Shown here piece after piece: positions 1-7,506 of a stretch of 18,222 nucleotides of DNA. The DNA comes from Myxococcota bacterium (GTDB lineage: Bacteria > Myxococcota > Polyangia > GCA-2747355 > JAKLHH01), in assembly GCA_022710245.1 (NCBI GenBank), contig JAKLHH010000023.1:1-18222 (forward strand), written 5' to 3'. Position numbers and translations under genes: made by a program. The notes beneath the pieces were generated by a model, which was not told the DNA's origin, searched no databases, and worked only from the letters and a program-made list of their open reading frames with translations. Positions within the stretch are counted from its first letter, which is position 1, and every line of letters starts with the position of its first letter.

Positions 1-862
1 CGAACTCGGGGATCATCCCGTACTTGATCAGGTCCTCGTGCTGCACCAGCGCGCGGAGCGCGTTCTTGTCCTCGAGCTTGGTGTCGACGGTGGCGCCGAA
101 GCCGATGCCTCGCTCCCCGACCCGGCGCTTCACGATCTCCTCGACGCCGATGAAGCTCCCCGTGCAGATGAAGAGGACGTTGGTGGTGTCGACCTGGATC
201 AGCTCCTGCTGCGGTCGGTTGCGCGAGCCGTCCGGCGTGATGGTCGCCTTGCGACCCTCGAGGAGCTTGAGCAGCCCCTGCTGCACGCCCTCGCCGGAGA
301 CGTCGCGGCTCACCGAGGGGCCGCCGCTCTTGCGGGCGATCTTGTCCACCTCGTCGAGGCAGACGATCCCCTCGGCGGCGCGGTCGACGTCCCCGTCAGC
401 CGCGCGGTAGAGCGACTTGATGATGCTCTCCACATCCTCGCCGACGTAGCCCGCCTCGGTGAGGGTGGTGGCGTCGGCCATGGCGAAGGGCACCTCGAGC
501 TTCTTCGCCAGGGTCTGGGCGAGCAGCGTCTTGCCGCAGCCCGTGGGGCCGAGCAGGAGGATGTTCCCCTTGGCCAGCTCCACCTCGCCGGGCTTGCTGC
601 GGTAGGAGACGCGCTTGTAGTGGTTGTAGACGGCGACCGAGAGGACGCGCTTGGCCCGCTCCTGACCGATGCAGTACCGGTCGAGCTCCTCGAGCATCTC
701 GGCGGGGCGCGGATACTGGCGCGGCGGTGGGGTCTCGTCCTGCTCGATGATCTCGTTACAGAGCGCAACGCACTCGTCGCAGACGTAGACGTTAGGTCCG
801 CTGATGAGCTTGCGGACCTCGGAGCGTCGCTTCCCGCAGAATGAACAGCAGATCTCTTCCAC
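1..862 (-). CDS. clpX: ATP-dependent Clp protease ATP-binding subunit ClpX (3' end cut by window)
   Basis: AAA+ unfoldase that recognises tagged or specific substrates and feeds them to the ClpP peptidase in the cytoplasm. About 287 residues are visible; the family is usually about 420, so the C-terminal part lies outside the window. The N-terminal zinc-binding domain is clear, with Cys pairs C6/C9 and C28/C31 in the ClpX pattern SFCGK ... VYVCDEC. Walker A GPTGCGKT lies near residue 107 and Walker B VCLDEVDK near 168. The start is a GTG chosen because it directly precedes the zinc finger, with AGG a few bases upstream; no better in-frame start is visible. The 248 bp between this gene and the stop of the upstream DUF3108 gene hold no recognisable gene and probably the clpX promoter; the only AT-rich stretch (about 874-890) lies just upstream of the start. 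Identification is very secure; the exact start is less so. Confidence 0.96.
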   Translation of the reverse strand, partial: MEEICCSFCGKRRSEVRKLISGPNVYVCDECVALCNEIIEQDETPPPRQYPRPAEMLEELDRYCIGQERAKRVLSVAVYNHYKRVSYRSKPGEVELAKGNILLLGPTGCGKTLLAQTLAKKLEVPFAMADATTLTEAGYVGEDVESIIKSLYRAADGDVDRAAEGIVCLDEVDKIARKSGGPSVSRDVSGEGVQQGLLKLLEGRKATITPDGSRNRPQQELIQVDTTNVLFICTGSFIGVEEIVKRRVGERGIGFGATVDTKLEDKNALRALVQHEDLIKYGMIPEF

Positions 863-1110
863 AGCGTGCCTACCAAAACTTATTCTTACACACCTGCCTG
901 CCCCGTCTAGCCCCAAAGTGTGGCGCGCGGCGCTGGCCAACCCTGCACATCGCCGCTCCTCCTGCCCGCGCACCGACCCAGGCTGCTCGGGAAACTCTCC
1001 GCGACCGCTCTCCGACCCTTCCACGCTTCGCGGCGCCTCCGATACCACGAGACACCCCAGCGGTCCACATCGACGGAGCCGGGCCGTCCCTTAGCCCGTC
1101 CCCTGGCGGG

Positions 1111-2241
1111 TCAGCGAGACCTCTTCCCCTCGTTGCTGGTCGCGGCAGCTTCGCTCGATTGCCCTCTTCGCTGGGCGGCGCCGTTCTTGATGAGCAGCAG
1201 CGCGGGTCGCAGCAGGAGCGGCGCGCGGGTCGCGGTGTGCGTCAGCAGCGCCGCCTCGACCGGTCCCAGCTTGGTGTCGCCCTCGAGGCGGAGCGGCACG
1301 TGGAAGCGGTCGGCGCTGAGCCAGAACGAGAACTTGCGCAGCGGCTCCTTCGCCACCGGCCGGTCCTGGTCGTCGATCTCTCGCGCCACCCCGTCGATGC
1401 GGATCGCCTCCCGCGTCCTGTCGCGCACCAGCACGCGCTCGCGCCCGACGACGGTGAGCTCGGCCCGGTAGAGCGTGAGCCCGGTGAGCACGCGCACGTC
1501 GAGGCGCGAGCCGGGAGTGAGCGGCGAGCTGCGGAGCAGGAAGAGGACGGTGAGCCCGTCGAAGACGGGGGGCGCGATCCGCCGCTCGCGCAGGTTCGTC
1601 GCCCCGTCCTGCTGGATCGACTGGCGGATCAGCGGCGCGTCGAAGGTGGTCTCCAGCTTGCGCCGTCGCTGCTTGAGCAGGCGGTCGTCCAGCGACTGCA
1701 CGGTGAGGACGCCCTCCAGGTCGAGCTGGGTGATGACGTCCTCGCGGAGGCGATGGAAGGCGGAGACGAGCGGGCTCGTCTCGCTGAGGCCGCGCACTCG
1801 CAGCATGCGGCGGCCGCCCTTCGTCTTCGGCGCGCCGACGCTGATCGCCCCGCGTCCACCCTCGATGCCGGCGAGCTTGATGATGAAGGTCATCGTCTCG
1901 CCGGGGCCCCAGCCCACCTCGCGCCGGGGGCCAAGGCGAGGAGGCCAGGCTGGCAGCGGGTGAGCCGTGGCGACGGGACGCATGCTCAGCGGCGAGACGG
2001 CGCCTGGCTTCACCGGGGCGACGACCTTGAGGACCGGGGCCGGCCGGGCGGGAGCAGGCGCGGGCACAGCGGGCGCGGGTGCGGCGGGCGTCCGCGCGAC
2101 GGGCGTCCGCGCGACGGGCGCCGAGGCTGGCGTGGCCGGCGCGGGCGCGGCGACGCCGTTCCCGGCGAGCGCTGCGAGGAGCGCGGGCGCGAGCAGCGTG
2201 AGCGCGAGGTGGTGGTCAGGCGGCCGCGGACCTGGCATCAT
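1111..2241 (-). CDS. DUF3108 domain-containing exported protein
   Basis: 376 residues. The N-terminus has a hydrophobic segment (about residues 12-32, ending near GVAAPA) that looks like a signal peptide. It is followed by a low-complexity Ala/Pro-rich linker (about 33-72, with an ARTPV repeat). Residues about 108-335 match the DUF3108 pattern: GETMTFIIKLAGIEGG at the start, then a centre with DGLTVLFLLRSSPLTPG, and the end FWLSADRFHVPLRLEGD followed by LGPVEAALL. The family is envelope-associated in Gram-negative bacteria and its molecular function is not established. ATG codons at 2241 and 2238 are adjacent; the second forms a TGATG overlap with the stop of a possible 16-codon leader frame, so 2238 may be the real start. 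The gene is divergent from pdxA and has clpX downstream. A longer in-frame extension to 2394 exists but would overlap pdxA and bury the signal peptide. Confidence 0.82.
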   Translation of the reverse strand: MMPGPRPPDHHLALTLLAPALLAALAGNGVAAPAPATPASAPVARTPVARTPAAPAPAVPAPAPARPAPVLKVVAPVKPGAVSPLSMRPVATAHPLPAWPPRLGPRREVGWGPGETMTFIIKLAGIEGGRGAISVGAPKTKGGRRMLRVRGLSETSPLVSAFHRLREDVITQLDLEGVLTVQSLDDRLLKQRRRKLETTFDAPLIRQSIQQDGATNLRERRIAPPVFDGLTVLFLLRSSPLTPGSRLDVRVLTGLTLYRAELTVVGRERVLVRDRTREAIRIDGVAREIDDQDRPVAKEPLRKFSFWLSADRFHVPLRLEGDTKLGPVEAALLTHTATRAPLLLRPALLLIKNGAAQRRGQSSEAAATSNEGKRSR

Positions 2242-2288
2242 GATCGGGGTTGCCGCATCGGGTTGCCGCCCTCCAGGCGGCAGAGCAT
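2238..2288 (-). CDS. possible leader ORF MLCRLEGGNPMRQPRS upstream of the DUF3108 gene
   Basis: A 16-codon frame with a GGAGA motif 7 nt before its ATG. Its TGA overlaps the second ATG of the DUF3108 gene in a TGATG arrangement typical of translational coupling. Its first codons lie in the 32-bp element repeated upstream of rluD, where a second short frame begins MLCRLQG. No protein family is recognised and no translation evidence exists. It could equally be a by-product of a conserved RNA hairpin. Confidence 0.3.
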   Translation of the reverse strand: MLCRLEGGNPMRQPRS

Positions 2289-2291
2289 CAG
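2260..2291. repeat. 32-bp hairpin element, copy 1
   Basis: Matches 7091-7122 at 27 of 32 positions, including a perfect 17-bp run (aggcggcagagcatcag). This copy forms a perfect 7-bp stem TGCCGCC / GGCGGCA with a 5-nt loop (2265-2283). It lies between the divergent DUF3108 gene and pdxA. The role is unknown. Confidence 0.55.
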
Positions 2292-2329
2292 ACGTTCTCC
2301 GAGGACCAGCAAGCCTAGCACCTGGGACC

Positions 2330-3298
2330 ATGTCTGTCTGTATCGCCATCTCCATCGGTGACCCTGCCGGGATCGGGCCCGAGATCATCGTCAAGGCGCT
2401 CGCCGCGCCGCCCGCCGACGCGCGCTACCAGATCCACGGCGGACGCGAGCTCCTCGCCCGCGCAGCGGCCTCGCTGCGCCTGCCGCTCCTGGACGTCGAC
2501 TGGCTCGACCTTGCGGGGGAGCCGCGGCCCGAGGAGATCTCGCCCGGGCAGCCCTCCGAGGCAGCGGGCCGGCTGCAGGTCGCCAGCCTCGCGTCGGCCA
2601 TGGACGCGGTGCTCGCCGGACGCGCGGACGCCCTCTGCACGGCGCCGATCACCAAGGCCGCCGCGCATCGCGCGGGCTTCGCCTTCCCCGGGCACACCGA
2701 GTACCTCGCCGCGCGCTGCGGGTCGCCGCGGGTCGCGATGATGCTCGCCGGCCCGAGGCTGCGCGTGGTGCCGCTCACCGGGCACGTGGCGCTGCGCGAG
2801 GTCGCGGTGCGCCTCGGCCCCGCGCTGGTCGCCGACGGCCTCGAGCTCACGGCGCGTGCCCTCGCCGACGAGCTCGGCGTCGCCTCGCCGCGGGTAGCGC
2901 TGGCGGCGCTCAACCCGCACGCGGGCGAGGAGGGCCTGATGGGCGACGAGGAGTCGCGCCTGCTCGTCCCCGGGCTGGAGCAGGCCCGGGCACGGCTGCG
3001 CGAGGCGGGGCGGGAGGTGACGCTGAGCGGACCGCTGCCCGCCGACGGGCTCTTCGCCCACCACGAGTCGTACGACGCGGTGGTCTGCTGCTACCACGAC
3101 CAGGCGCTGATCCCGCTCAAGCTGCTGCACCGCGACGACGCGGTGAACGTCACCCTCGGGCTCCCCATCGTGCGCACCTCGCCAGCCCATGGGAGCGCTC
3201 TTGACATCGCCGGCCGCGGCGTCGCCCGGGCGGACAGCATGGTCGCGGCGCTCCGGATGGCGGCGGAGCTCGCTGGACGGCGTCGCACCAGACGCTGA
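2330..3298 (+). CDS. pdxA: 4-hydroxythreonine-4-phosphate dehydrogenase PdxA
   Basis: NAD-dependent oxidation and decarboxylation of 4-phosphohydroxy-L-threonine in the DXP-dependent pathway of pyridoxal 5'-phosphate synthesis; cytoplasmic. The product is 322 residues, close to the usual 330. Diagnostic sequences are GDPAGIGPE at residues 10-18, TAPITKAA near 104-111, FPGHTEYLA near 119-127, and three metal-binding histidines: H152 (LTGHVALREV), H197 (LNPHAGEEG) and H256 (CYHDQALIPLK). The ATG at 2330 was chosen because it begins the conserved first strand (SVCIAISIGDPAG). The longer upstream frame runs back through the divergent DUF3108 gene and is not credible. No strong ribosome binding site is visible. 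The next gene starts 103 bp downstream on the same strand, so co-transcription is possible. Confidence 0.96.
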   Translation: MSVCIAISIGDPAGIGPEIIVKALAAPPADARYQIHGGRELLARAAASLRLPLLDVDWLDLAGEPRPEEISPGQPSEAAGRLQVASLASAMDAVLAGRADALCTAPITKAAAHRAGFAFPGHTEYLAARCGSPRVAMMLAGPRLRVVPLTGHVALREVAVRLGPALVADGLELTARALADELGVASPRVALAALNPHAGEEGLMGDEESRLLVPGLEQARARLREAGREVTLSGPLPADGLFAHHESYDAVVCCYHDQALIPLKLLHRDDAVNVTLGLPIVRTSPAHGSALDIAGRGVARADSMVAALRMAAELAGRRRTRR

Positions 3299-3401
3299 GA
3301 TCCTTGCGGAATCAGGCGAGCGACCGCGGGCGGTGCCAGCCGCGGCCAGGAGCCGGGCGGCGCTTCACCCGGTAGACCGGCTGTGCTATGAACCCCGGGC
3401 C

Positions 3402-5273
3402 ATGTCGGACAAGCCTTACGAGAGTGAAGCGGGGGAGGGCGTGCTCGGGGACAGCGAGCGCGAGGACCAGGGCGTGCTCGGGGACAGCGAGCGCGAGGAC
3501 CAGGACGTGCTCGGGGACAGCGAGCGCGAGGACCAGGGCGTGCTCGGGGACAGCGAGCGCGAGGACCAGGACGTGCTGGGGGACAACGAGCGCGAGGACA
3601 AGGTGATCACCATCGAGGCGGAGCCGCCGCGGGAGTCGCACGACGAGATCGAGGCGCTGATCGAGCCTGCCGGCGCTCCCGAGGAGGAGCCGCCCTGGGG
3701 TGACGACGACGAGGAGGGAGAGCCGGCGTCGGGCAAGGGCTCGCCGCGGATGGTGATGGCGATCGCCAGCGGCAAGGGGGGCGTGGGCAAGAGCCTCCTC
3801 GCGGCGGGCGTCGGGATCTATCTGGCGCAGCTCGGCAAGCGCGTGGTGCTCGTCGACGCCAACCTCGGCTCCAGCAACCTTCACTGCTTCCTCGGCACCG
3901 ACGAGCCACGCGGCAGCATCCACGGGTTCCTCTCCAAGGAGGTGAAGGCGATCGAGGAGGTGGTGGCGGAGACGCCGTTCCGCGGCCTCGGCCTGATCGC
4001 CGGGCACGCGAACGCGATCGGCGCGACCAACCCGCGCCCGGCGCAGAAGAACCGCCTGCTCACCCAGATCCGCAGCCTCGCCGTCGACTACGTGATCATC
4101 GACCTGGCCGCGGGCTCGGACTTCAACACCCTCGATCTCTTCCTCGCCGCCGACCTCCACGTGGTCGTGACGGTGCCCGAGCCGACCGCGATCGAGAGCG
4201 CGTTCCGGCTGATCAAGAGCGCCTTCGTGCGCAAGATCCGCTCGCTCAAGGGCAGCGACCGGCTCCTCGCGGATCTCCAGGGGGCCGCCCACTGCGGCAT
4301 CCCGACGCCGAACCAGATCTACGAGGTCGCCCGCGAGCGCGACCCCGAGATGGGCGAGGCGATCCACCGGGCGATGACCGCGTTCAAGCCGCGGCTCGTC
4401 GTCAACATGACGCGCACGCGCGACGACCTGGAGCTCGGGCCGTCGCTGGCCATGGTGGGGAGGCGGCACCTGGGGCTCCCCTTCGACTACCTCGGCTACG
4501 TGGAGTGCGAGGACGTCGCCTGGGTGACGGTCCGGCGTCGCCGGCCGCTGCTCGTCGAGTACCCCGAGGCGAAGGTGGCGAAGGACATCGAGCGGGTCAC
4601 CCGCCGCATCCTCTCGCTGGAGACCAAGGAGCGCCCCGAGTGCATCGGCGTGCCGAACCCGATGGCCCGCCAGGGGCACTACGAGATCCTCGGCCTGCAC
4701 CCCGGCGCGACCGACGAGGAGGTGCGCCGCGCGCAGCGGCGGATGCGGCGCATCTACGCGCCCGACTCGCTGGCCATCTTCGGGGTGGCGCCGCCAGGCG
4801 AGGTGAGCCAGATGCACAGCCGGATCGAGGAGGCCTACGCGGTCCTCGCCGATCCGGAGAAGCGCCACCTCTATGATCAGCGCGTCTTCCCGGGCGGCGC
4901 GCCGGTGCCCGACACCTTCGCCGCGCTCGACGAGGAGCCGCCACGCGTCAGCGAGGTGCTGCCGCCGCAGCACCCCGAGGCGCACCCCCTCGGCGAGCGG
5001 CCGGCGATGCCCGTGCTCGACGAGACCAGCGAGTTCACCGGCGCGCTGCTGCGGACCATCCGCGAGTCCCGCGGCATCGAGCTGCAGGACATCGCCGATC
5101 GGACCAAGATCTCCATCGCCTACCTGCGCGCCATCGAGGAGGAGAACTTCGAGGCGACGCCCTCGCCGGTGTACCTGCGCGGGTTCCTGAAGACGGTCGC
5201 GCGCGATCTGAAGCTCGACCAGGAGCGCGTGGCGCGCACCTATATGCGGCGGTTCGACGCGGTCAAGGGCTGA
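3402..5273 (+). CDS. MinD/FlhG-like ATPase fused to a J-like domain and a RodZ-type HTH
   Basis: 623 residues with an unusual domain order. Residues 13-67 are five 11-residue acidic repeats of the type (G/D)VLGDSEREDQ, followed by an acidic linker. Residues about 117-405 are a MinD/ParA-like P-loop ATPase with deviant Walker A SGKGGVGKS (123-131), Walker A' VLVDANLGSSN (D152) and VIIDLAAGSD (about 231-240). Residues 426-497 look like a DnaJ J domain (HYEILGLHPGATDEEV ... AYAVLADPEKRHLYD), but the catalytic HPD tripeptide reads APD (453-455). Residues 547-618 match the RodZ N-terminal HTH_25 domain (LRTIRESRGIELQDIADRT). No membrane segment follows, unlike RodZ. Family knowledge suggests positioning of a cell structure; the J-like part probably does not stimulate Hsp70. 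The 3' end overlaps convergent pgeF by 11 bp. Domain calls are confident; the cellular role is inference. Confidence 0.88.
   Translation: MSDKPYESEAGEGVLGDSEREDQGVLGDSEREDQDVLGDSEREDQGVLGDSEREDQDVLGDNEREDKVITIEAEPPRESHDEIEALIEPAGAPEEEPPWGDDDEEGEPASGKGSPRMVMAIASGKGGVGKSLLAAGVGIYLAQLGKRVVLVDANLGSSNLHCFLGTDEPRGSIHGFLSKEVKAIEEVVAETPFRGLGLIAGHANAIGATNPRPAQKNRLLTQIRSLAVDYVIIDLAAGSDFNTLDLFLAADLHVVVTVPEPTAIESAFRLIKSAFVRKIRSLKGSDRLLADLQGAAHCGIPTPNQIYEVARERDPEMGEAIHRAMTAFKPRLVVNMTRTRDDLELGPSLAMVGRRHLGLPFDYLGYVECEDVAWVTVRRRRPLLVEYPEAKVAKDIERVTRRILSLETKERPECIGVPNPMARQGHYEILGLHPGATDEEVRRAQRRMRRIYAPDSLAIFGVAPPGEVSQMHSRIEEAYAVLADPEKRHLYDQRVFPGGAPVPDTFAALDEEPPRVSEVLPPQHPEAHPLGERPAMPVLDETSEFTGALLRTIRESRGIELQDIADRTKISIAYLRAIEEENFEATPSPVYLRGFLKTVARDLKLDQERVARTYMRRFDAVKG
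3438..3602 (+). repeat. five tandem 33-bp repeats in the N-terminus of the MinD-like gene
   Basis: Five in-frame 33-bp units encode 11-residue repeats, alternating Gly and Asp at the first position. Units 1-4 are nearly identical in DNA; the fifth has diverged (GDNEREDK). Because 33 is a multiple of three, all six frames stay open here, which creates spurious overlapping ORFs. Confidence 0.95.
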
Positions 5274-6069
5274 CGAGCCCGACGACGCTCAGGTGGTGAC
5301 CGGAGAGCTCGCGATCCCGTCGATACGAGAAGAGGAGGTCGTCGTGGCAGCGGGTGCAGAGGCCCGCTGCGCTGATCGACGCCTCGGCGAGCCCGGCCGC
5401 GACGAGGCGCGCTCGGGCGGCCGCGGGAAGGTCGAGGTGCGGCCGCGGTCCGTCGCCGCGCAGCAGCGCGGCGGGGGTGGTGGCGAGCGCCGAGGCGACC
5501 TCCTCGCCGACCTCGTAGCAGCACGGCCCGATGCAGGGGCCGATGGCGGCGAGCAGGCGCGAGGGGACGGCGCCGAAGCGGTCCGCGAGGGTGGCGATGG
5601 TCGCCTCCAGCACTCCGCCAGCGAGGCCGCGCCAGCCGGCGTGCGCGGCGCCCGCGGCGCGGCGGACCGGGTCGACGAGGAGGACGGGGACGCAGTCGGC
5701 CGTGGCGACCCCGAGGGTGACGCCGGCGCGGTCGGTCACCAGCGCGTCGGCGGGCGTGCGCAGCACCGCGGCGGGGTCCTCGTCGCCGGCGATCACCACC
5801 ACCTCGCGGCCGTGCACCTGGCTCAGGCGGTAGCAGCGCTCTGGCGCGAACCCGACGCGACGGCCGAGGCGGTCCAGGTTCGCGCGGACGTGCTCGGGCC
5901 GGTCGCCGCCCTTGAGCCCGAAGTTGAGGCTCTGGAAGGTCCCCTGGCTGACCCCGCCGCGGCGGGTCGCGAAGCCGTGCACGAGGCCCGGCAGCTCGAG
6001 CAGCGGGCTTTGCAGGACCACCGCGCCCTCACCGTCGACGAGTCGATAGCTGGAGTCGCGAAGCAGCAT
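5263..6069 (-). CDS. pgeF: peptidoglycan editing factor PgeF (YfiH/DUF152, multicopper laccase-like fold)
   Basis: 268 residues, normal for the family. The three metal-ligand positions are present: H86 (RLSQVHGREV), C126 (VATADCVPVLL) and H143 (AAHAGWRGLAGG). The characteristic IGPCIGPCCYEVGEEV follows at about 176-191, and FATRRGGVS sits near the N-terminus. In E. coli this protein prevents L-serine from replacing L-alanine in peptidoglycan precursors. Its ATG overlaps the rluD stop by one base (TGATG), so translation is probably coupled. rluD-pgeF adjacency is conserved, for example E. coli rluD-yfiH. The 3' end overlaps the end of the convergent MinD-like gene by 11 bp. Confidence 0.95.
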   Translation of the reverse strand: MLLRDSSYRLVDGEGAVVLQSPLLELPGLVHGFATRRGGVSQGTFQSLNFGLKGGDRPEHVRANLDRLGRRVGFAPERCYRLSQVHGREVVVIAGDEDPAAVLRTPADALVTDRAGVTLGVATADCVPVLLVDPVRRAAGAAHAGWRGLAGGVLEATIATLADRFGAVPSRLLAAIGPCIGPCCYEVGEEVASALATTPAALLRGDGPRPHLDLPAAARARLVAAGLAEASISAAGLCTRCHDDLLFSYRRDRELSGHHLSVVGLVSP

Positions 6070-7037
6070 CAGCCCTCCTGGTCTTTCGCGGCGCCGTCCG
6101 CGCCGTGGCCGAGCTCGACGAGGAGCGCCTGCAGATCCGGCGGCGGCGGCGTGGCGAAGCGCAGCCGCTCGCCGGTCAGCGGGTGATCGAAGGCGAGCAC
6201 CTGCGCGTGGAGCGCCTGGCGGCCGAGGCGCTTGCCCGCCTCGCGCGCCACCGGGTCGGCCGGCGGCTTGCCATAGACGGGGTCGCCGAGGAGGCCGTGG
6301 CCGCTCTCCGCGAAGTGCACGCGCACCTGGTGCGTGCGTCCGGTCTCCAGGCGCGCCTCGACCAGCGTCGCCCCGCGCAGCTCCTCGAGCACGCGCCAGT
6401 GCGTCACCGCGCGCCGCCCTCGCTCGCAGCGGGAGGTGAAGCGCTTGCGATCGGTGGGGTGGCGACCGTGGAGCGTGTCGAAGGTCCCGCTCGGCGCCGG
6501 CAGCCGGCCAGCGACGACGGCGAGGTAGCGCCGCTCGACGCTGTGGACGGCGAACTGCGCGGCGAGCGCGAGGTGCGCCTGGTCGGTCTTGCTGGCGACG
6601 AGGACGCCGCTGGTCAGGCTGTCGAGGCGGTGGACGATGCCGGCGCGGAGCTTGCCCCCGACGCCGGAGAGGTCCTGGCAGTGGCCGAGGAGCGCGTTCA
6701 CCAGCGTGCCCCCTCGGTGCCCGGCGGCCGGGTGGACGACCAGCCCCGGCGGCTTGTCGATCACGATCAGCGCCGCGTCCTCGAAGAGCACGGCGAGCGG
6801 GATCTCCTCGGGGAGCGCCTCGTCGGGCTCGGGCGGCGGCAGCTCCAGCTCGATCTGGTCGGCCGCGTGCAGCTTCTTCGCCGGGCGGGCCACCTCGCCG
6901 TTCACGCGGCAGCGGCCAGCGTCGATGTGGCGCTTCAGCTGCGAGCGGCTGACCGGCAGGCTGCGCGCGGCGAGGTACTGATCGAGACGGGTGCCCGCCT
7001 CGGCCATGGCGACTACGAACTCGTAGGAGAGGCTCAC
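6069..7037 (-). CDS. rluD: ribosomal large subunit pseudouridine synthase, RluD type (RluA family)
   Basis: 322 residues. The N-terminal S4 RNA-binding domain (about 16-75: TRLDQYLAARSLPVSRSQLK ... VNGE) is followed by the catalytic domain with IDKPPGLVVHP (93-103) and the active-site motif GIVHRLDSLTSGVLV. Its catalytic Asp is residue 139, the same number as in E. coli RluD. LETGRTHQVRVH and LLGDPVYG are also present. RluD modifies uridines in helix 69 of 23S rRNA. The start is GTG with a GAAGG about 10 nt upstream; an in-frame ATG 10 codons later is an alternative. The motif reads HRLDSLTSG in place of the more usual HRLDxDTSG. pgeF follows with a one-base overlap. RluC-like specificity cannot be fully excluded, but the S4 domain and pgeF neighbour favour RluD. 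Confidence 0.93.
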   Translation of the reverse strand: MSLSYEFVVAMAEAGTRLDQYLAARSLPVSRSQLKRHIDAGRCRVNGEVARPAKKLHAADQIELELPPPEPDEALPEEIPLAVLFEDAALIVIDKPPGLVVHPAAGHRGGTLVNALLGHCQDLSGVGGKLRAGIVHRLDSLTSGVLVASKTDQAHLALAAQFAVHSVERRYLAVVAGRLPAPSGTFDTLHGRHPTDRKRFTSRCERGRRAVTHWRVLEELRGATLVEARLETGRTHQVRVHFAESGHGLLGDPVYGKPPADPVAREAGKRLGRQALHAQVLAFDHPLTGERLRFATPPPPDLQALLVELGHGADGAAKDQEG

Positions 7038-7050
7038 GCGGGAGCTGCCT

Positions 7051-7119
7051 TCATCGCGGAGCGTCCGCAGGACACGAGCAGCGCAGATCGCGGTGGCTGC
7101 CCTGGAGGCGGCAGAGCAT
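7051..7119 (-). CDS. possible 22-codon leader ORF upstream of rluD
   Basis: The frame begins MLCRLQG, ends CPADAPR, and contains three Cys. Its stop is 13 bp before the rluD GTG. The first codons lie within the 32-bp element shared with the DUF3108 upstream region, where a similar frame begins MLCRLEG. No good ribosome binding site is visible. This is speculative. Confidence 0.25.
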   Translation of the reverse strand: MLCRLQGSHRDLRCSCPADAPR

Positions 7120-7122
7120 CAG
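7091..7122. repeat. 32-bp hairpin element, copy 2
   Basis: Matches 2260-2291 at 27 of 32 positions. The stem is GGCTGCC / GGCGGCA with a CTGGA loop, weaker than in copy 1. It lies between rluD and the 91-residue gene, directly beside the 10-bp hairpin at 7125-7153. Confidence 0.5.
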
Positions 7123-7124
7123 CC

Positions 7125-7153
7125 AGGCGAGGCCAGCGCGGCGGGCCTCGCCT
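7125..7153 (-). terminator. strong hairpin after the 91-residue gene
   Basis: Perfect 10-bp inverted repeat AGGCGAGGCC / GGCCTCGCCT with a 9-nt loop, starting about 10 bp after the stop of the minus-strand small gene. There is no T-tract, so it could be a terminator or an mRNA-stability or processing hairpin ahead of rluD. Confidence 0.5.
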
Positions 7154-7161
7154 GCGAGCCC

Positions 7162-7437
7162 CTACCAGATCTTCGACTTGATGTGCCCCTTGGACTTGAT
7201 CAGCACGTCGATGATCGCGCGGTCGTAGAGGTTCAGCTTGAAGATCTCGTCGGTGACGCGGCTCTTGAAGAGGTCGCGCCCCTCCTGGATCTCATCGGAC
7301 ATCGTCTCGAAGAGCGAGTCGTTCTCGATCCCCTCGACGATCTTGTCCTCGTGGTAGAGGCTGAGGTCCGAGGCGATCGCGCGAGCCAGCTGCCTCGCCC
7401 GCTCGGGCTTGTCGATCGGCTGGCGCACTGGTGGCAT
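7162..7437 (-). CDS. small conserved-looking hypothetical protein (91 aa)
   Basis: 91 residues, charged, with no signal peptide or membrane segment. The central part (RARQLARAIASDLSLYHEDK, then IVEGIENDSLFETMSDEIQEGRDLFKSRV) resembles a helical domain I recall from deltaproteobacterial hypothetical proteins, with the pattern LAR-hydrophobic-SDI-hydrophobic-LY-x-x-x-K and then a GR-x-x-F/Y-x-x-R segment. No function can be given. The start is well supported: GGAGGT lies 5 nt upstream of the ATG. A TTGACA box lies about 60 bp upstream, a strong hairpin follows the stop, and rluD lies 124 bp downstream. Expression as a short independent unit is likely. The gene has lower GC and a more even amino-acid composition than surrounding shadow frames, which supports it being real. 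Confidence 0.8.
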   Translation of the reverse strand: MPPVRQPIDKPERARQLARAIASDLSLYHEDKIVEGIENDSLFETMSDEIQEGRDLFKSRVTDEIFKLNLYDRAIIDVLIKSKGHIKSKIW

Positions 7438-7474
7438 GCAAGACCTCCGACAGGTTCCGTGGCGTCCTCCATGG

Positions 7475-7501
7475 ATTAACAGAGATCGCCAGAACTGTCA
7501 A
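7475..7501 (-). promoter_or_regulatory. possible sigma-70 promoter for the 91-residue gene
   Basis: On the minus strand a perfect TTGACA (7496-7501) is followed after 15 bp by GTTAAT (7475-7480), four of six matches to TATAAT. The spacing is shorter than the 17-bp optimum. The start codon lies 38 bp further on. Confidence 0.4.
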
Positions 7502-7506
7502 AACAC

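Noticed and set aside
870..1070. A 66-codon minus-strand frame between the DUF3108 gene and clpX
   Set aside because: Arg/Gly/Ala-rich composition, no ribosome binding site and no recognisable sequence; it overlaps the likely clpX promoter region.
2501..2515. TGGCTCGACCTTGC inside pdxA resembles a sigma-54 promoter
   Set aside because: GG-to-GC spacing is one base short and it is in the middle of a conserved coding region.
3312..4985. A 557-codon antisense frame with repeated LVLALAVPEH units over the 33-bp repeat array
   Set aside because: It is a shadow: the repeat length is a multiple of three so every frame stays open, and the plus strand encodes the MinD/J/RodZ domains.
7421..7436. TGGCGCACTGGTGGCA resembles a sigma-54 box with correct GG/GC spacing
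   Set aside because: It lies inside the 91-residue gene on the opposite strand, lacks TTGC at the -12 position, and has no enhancer dyads or gene start at a suitable distance.
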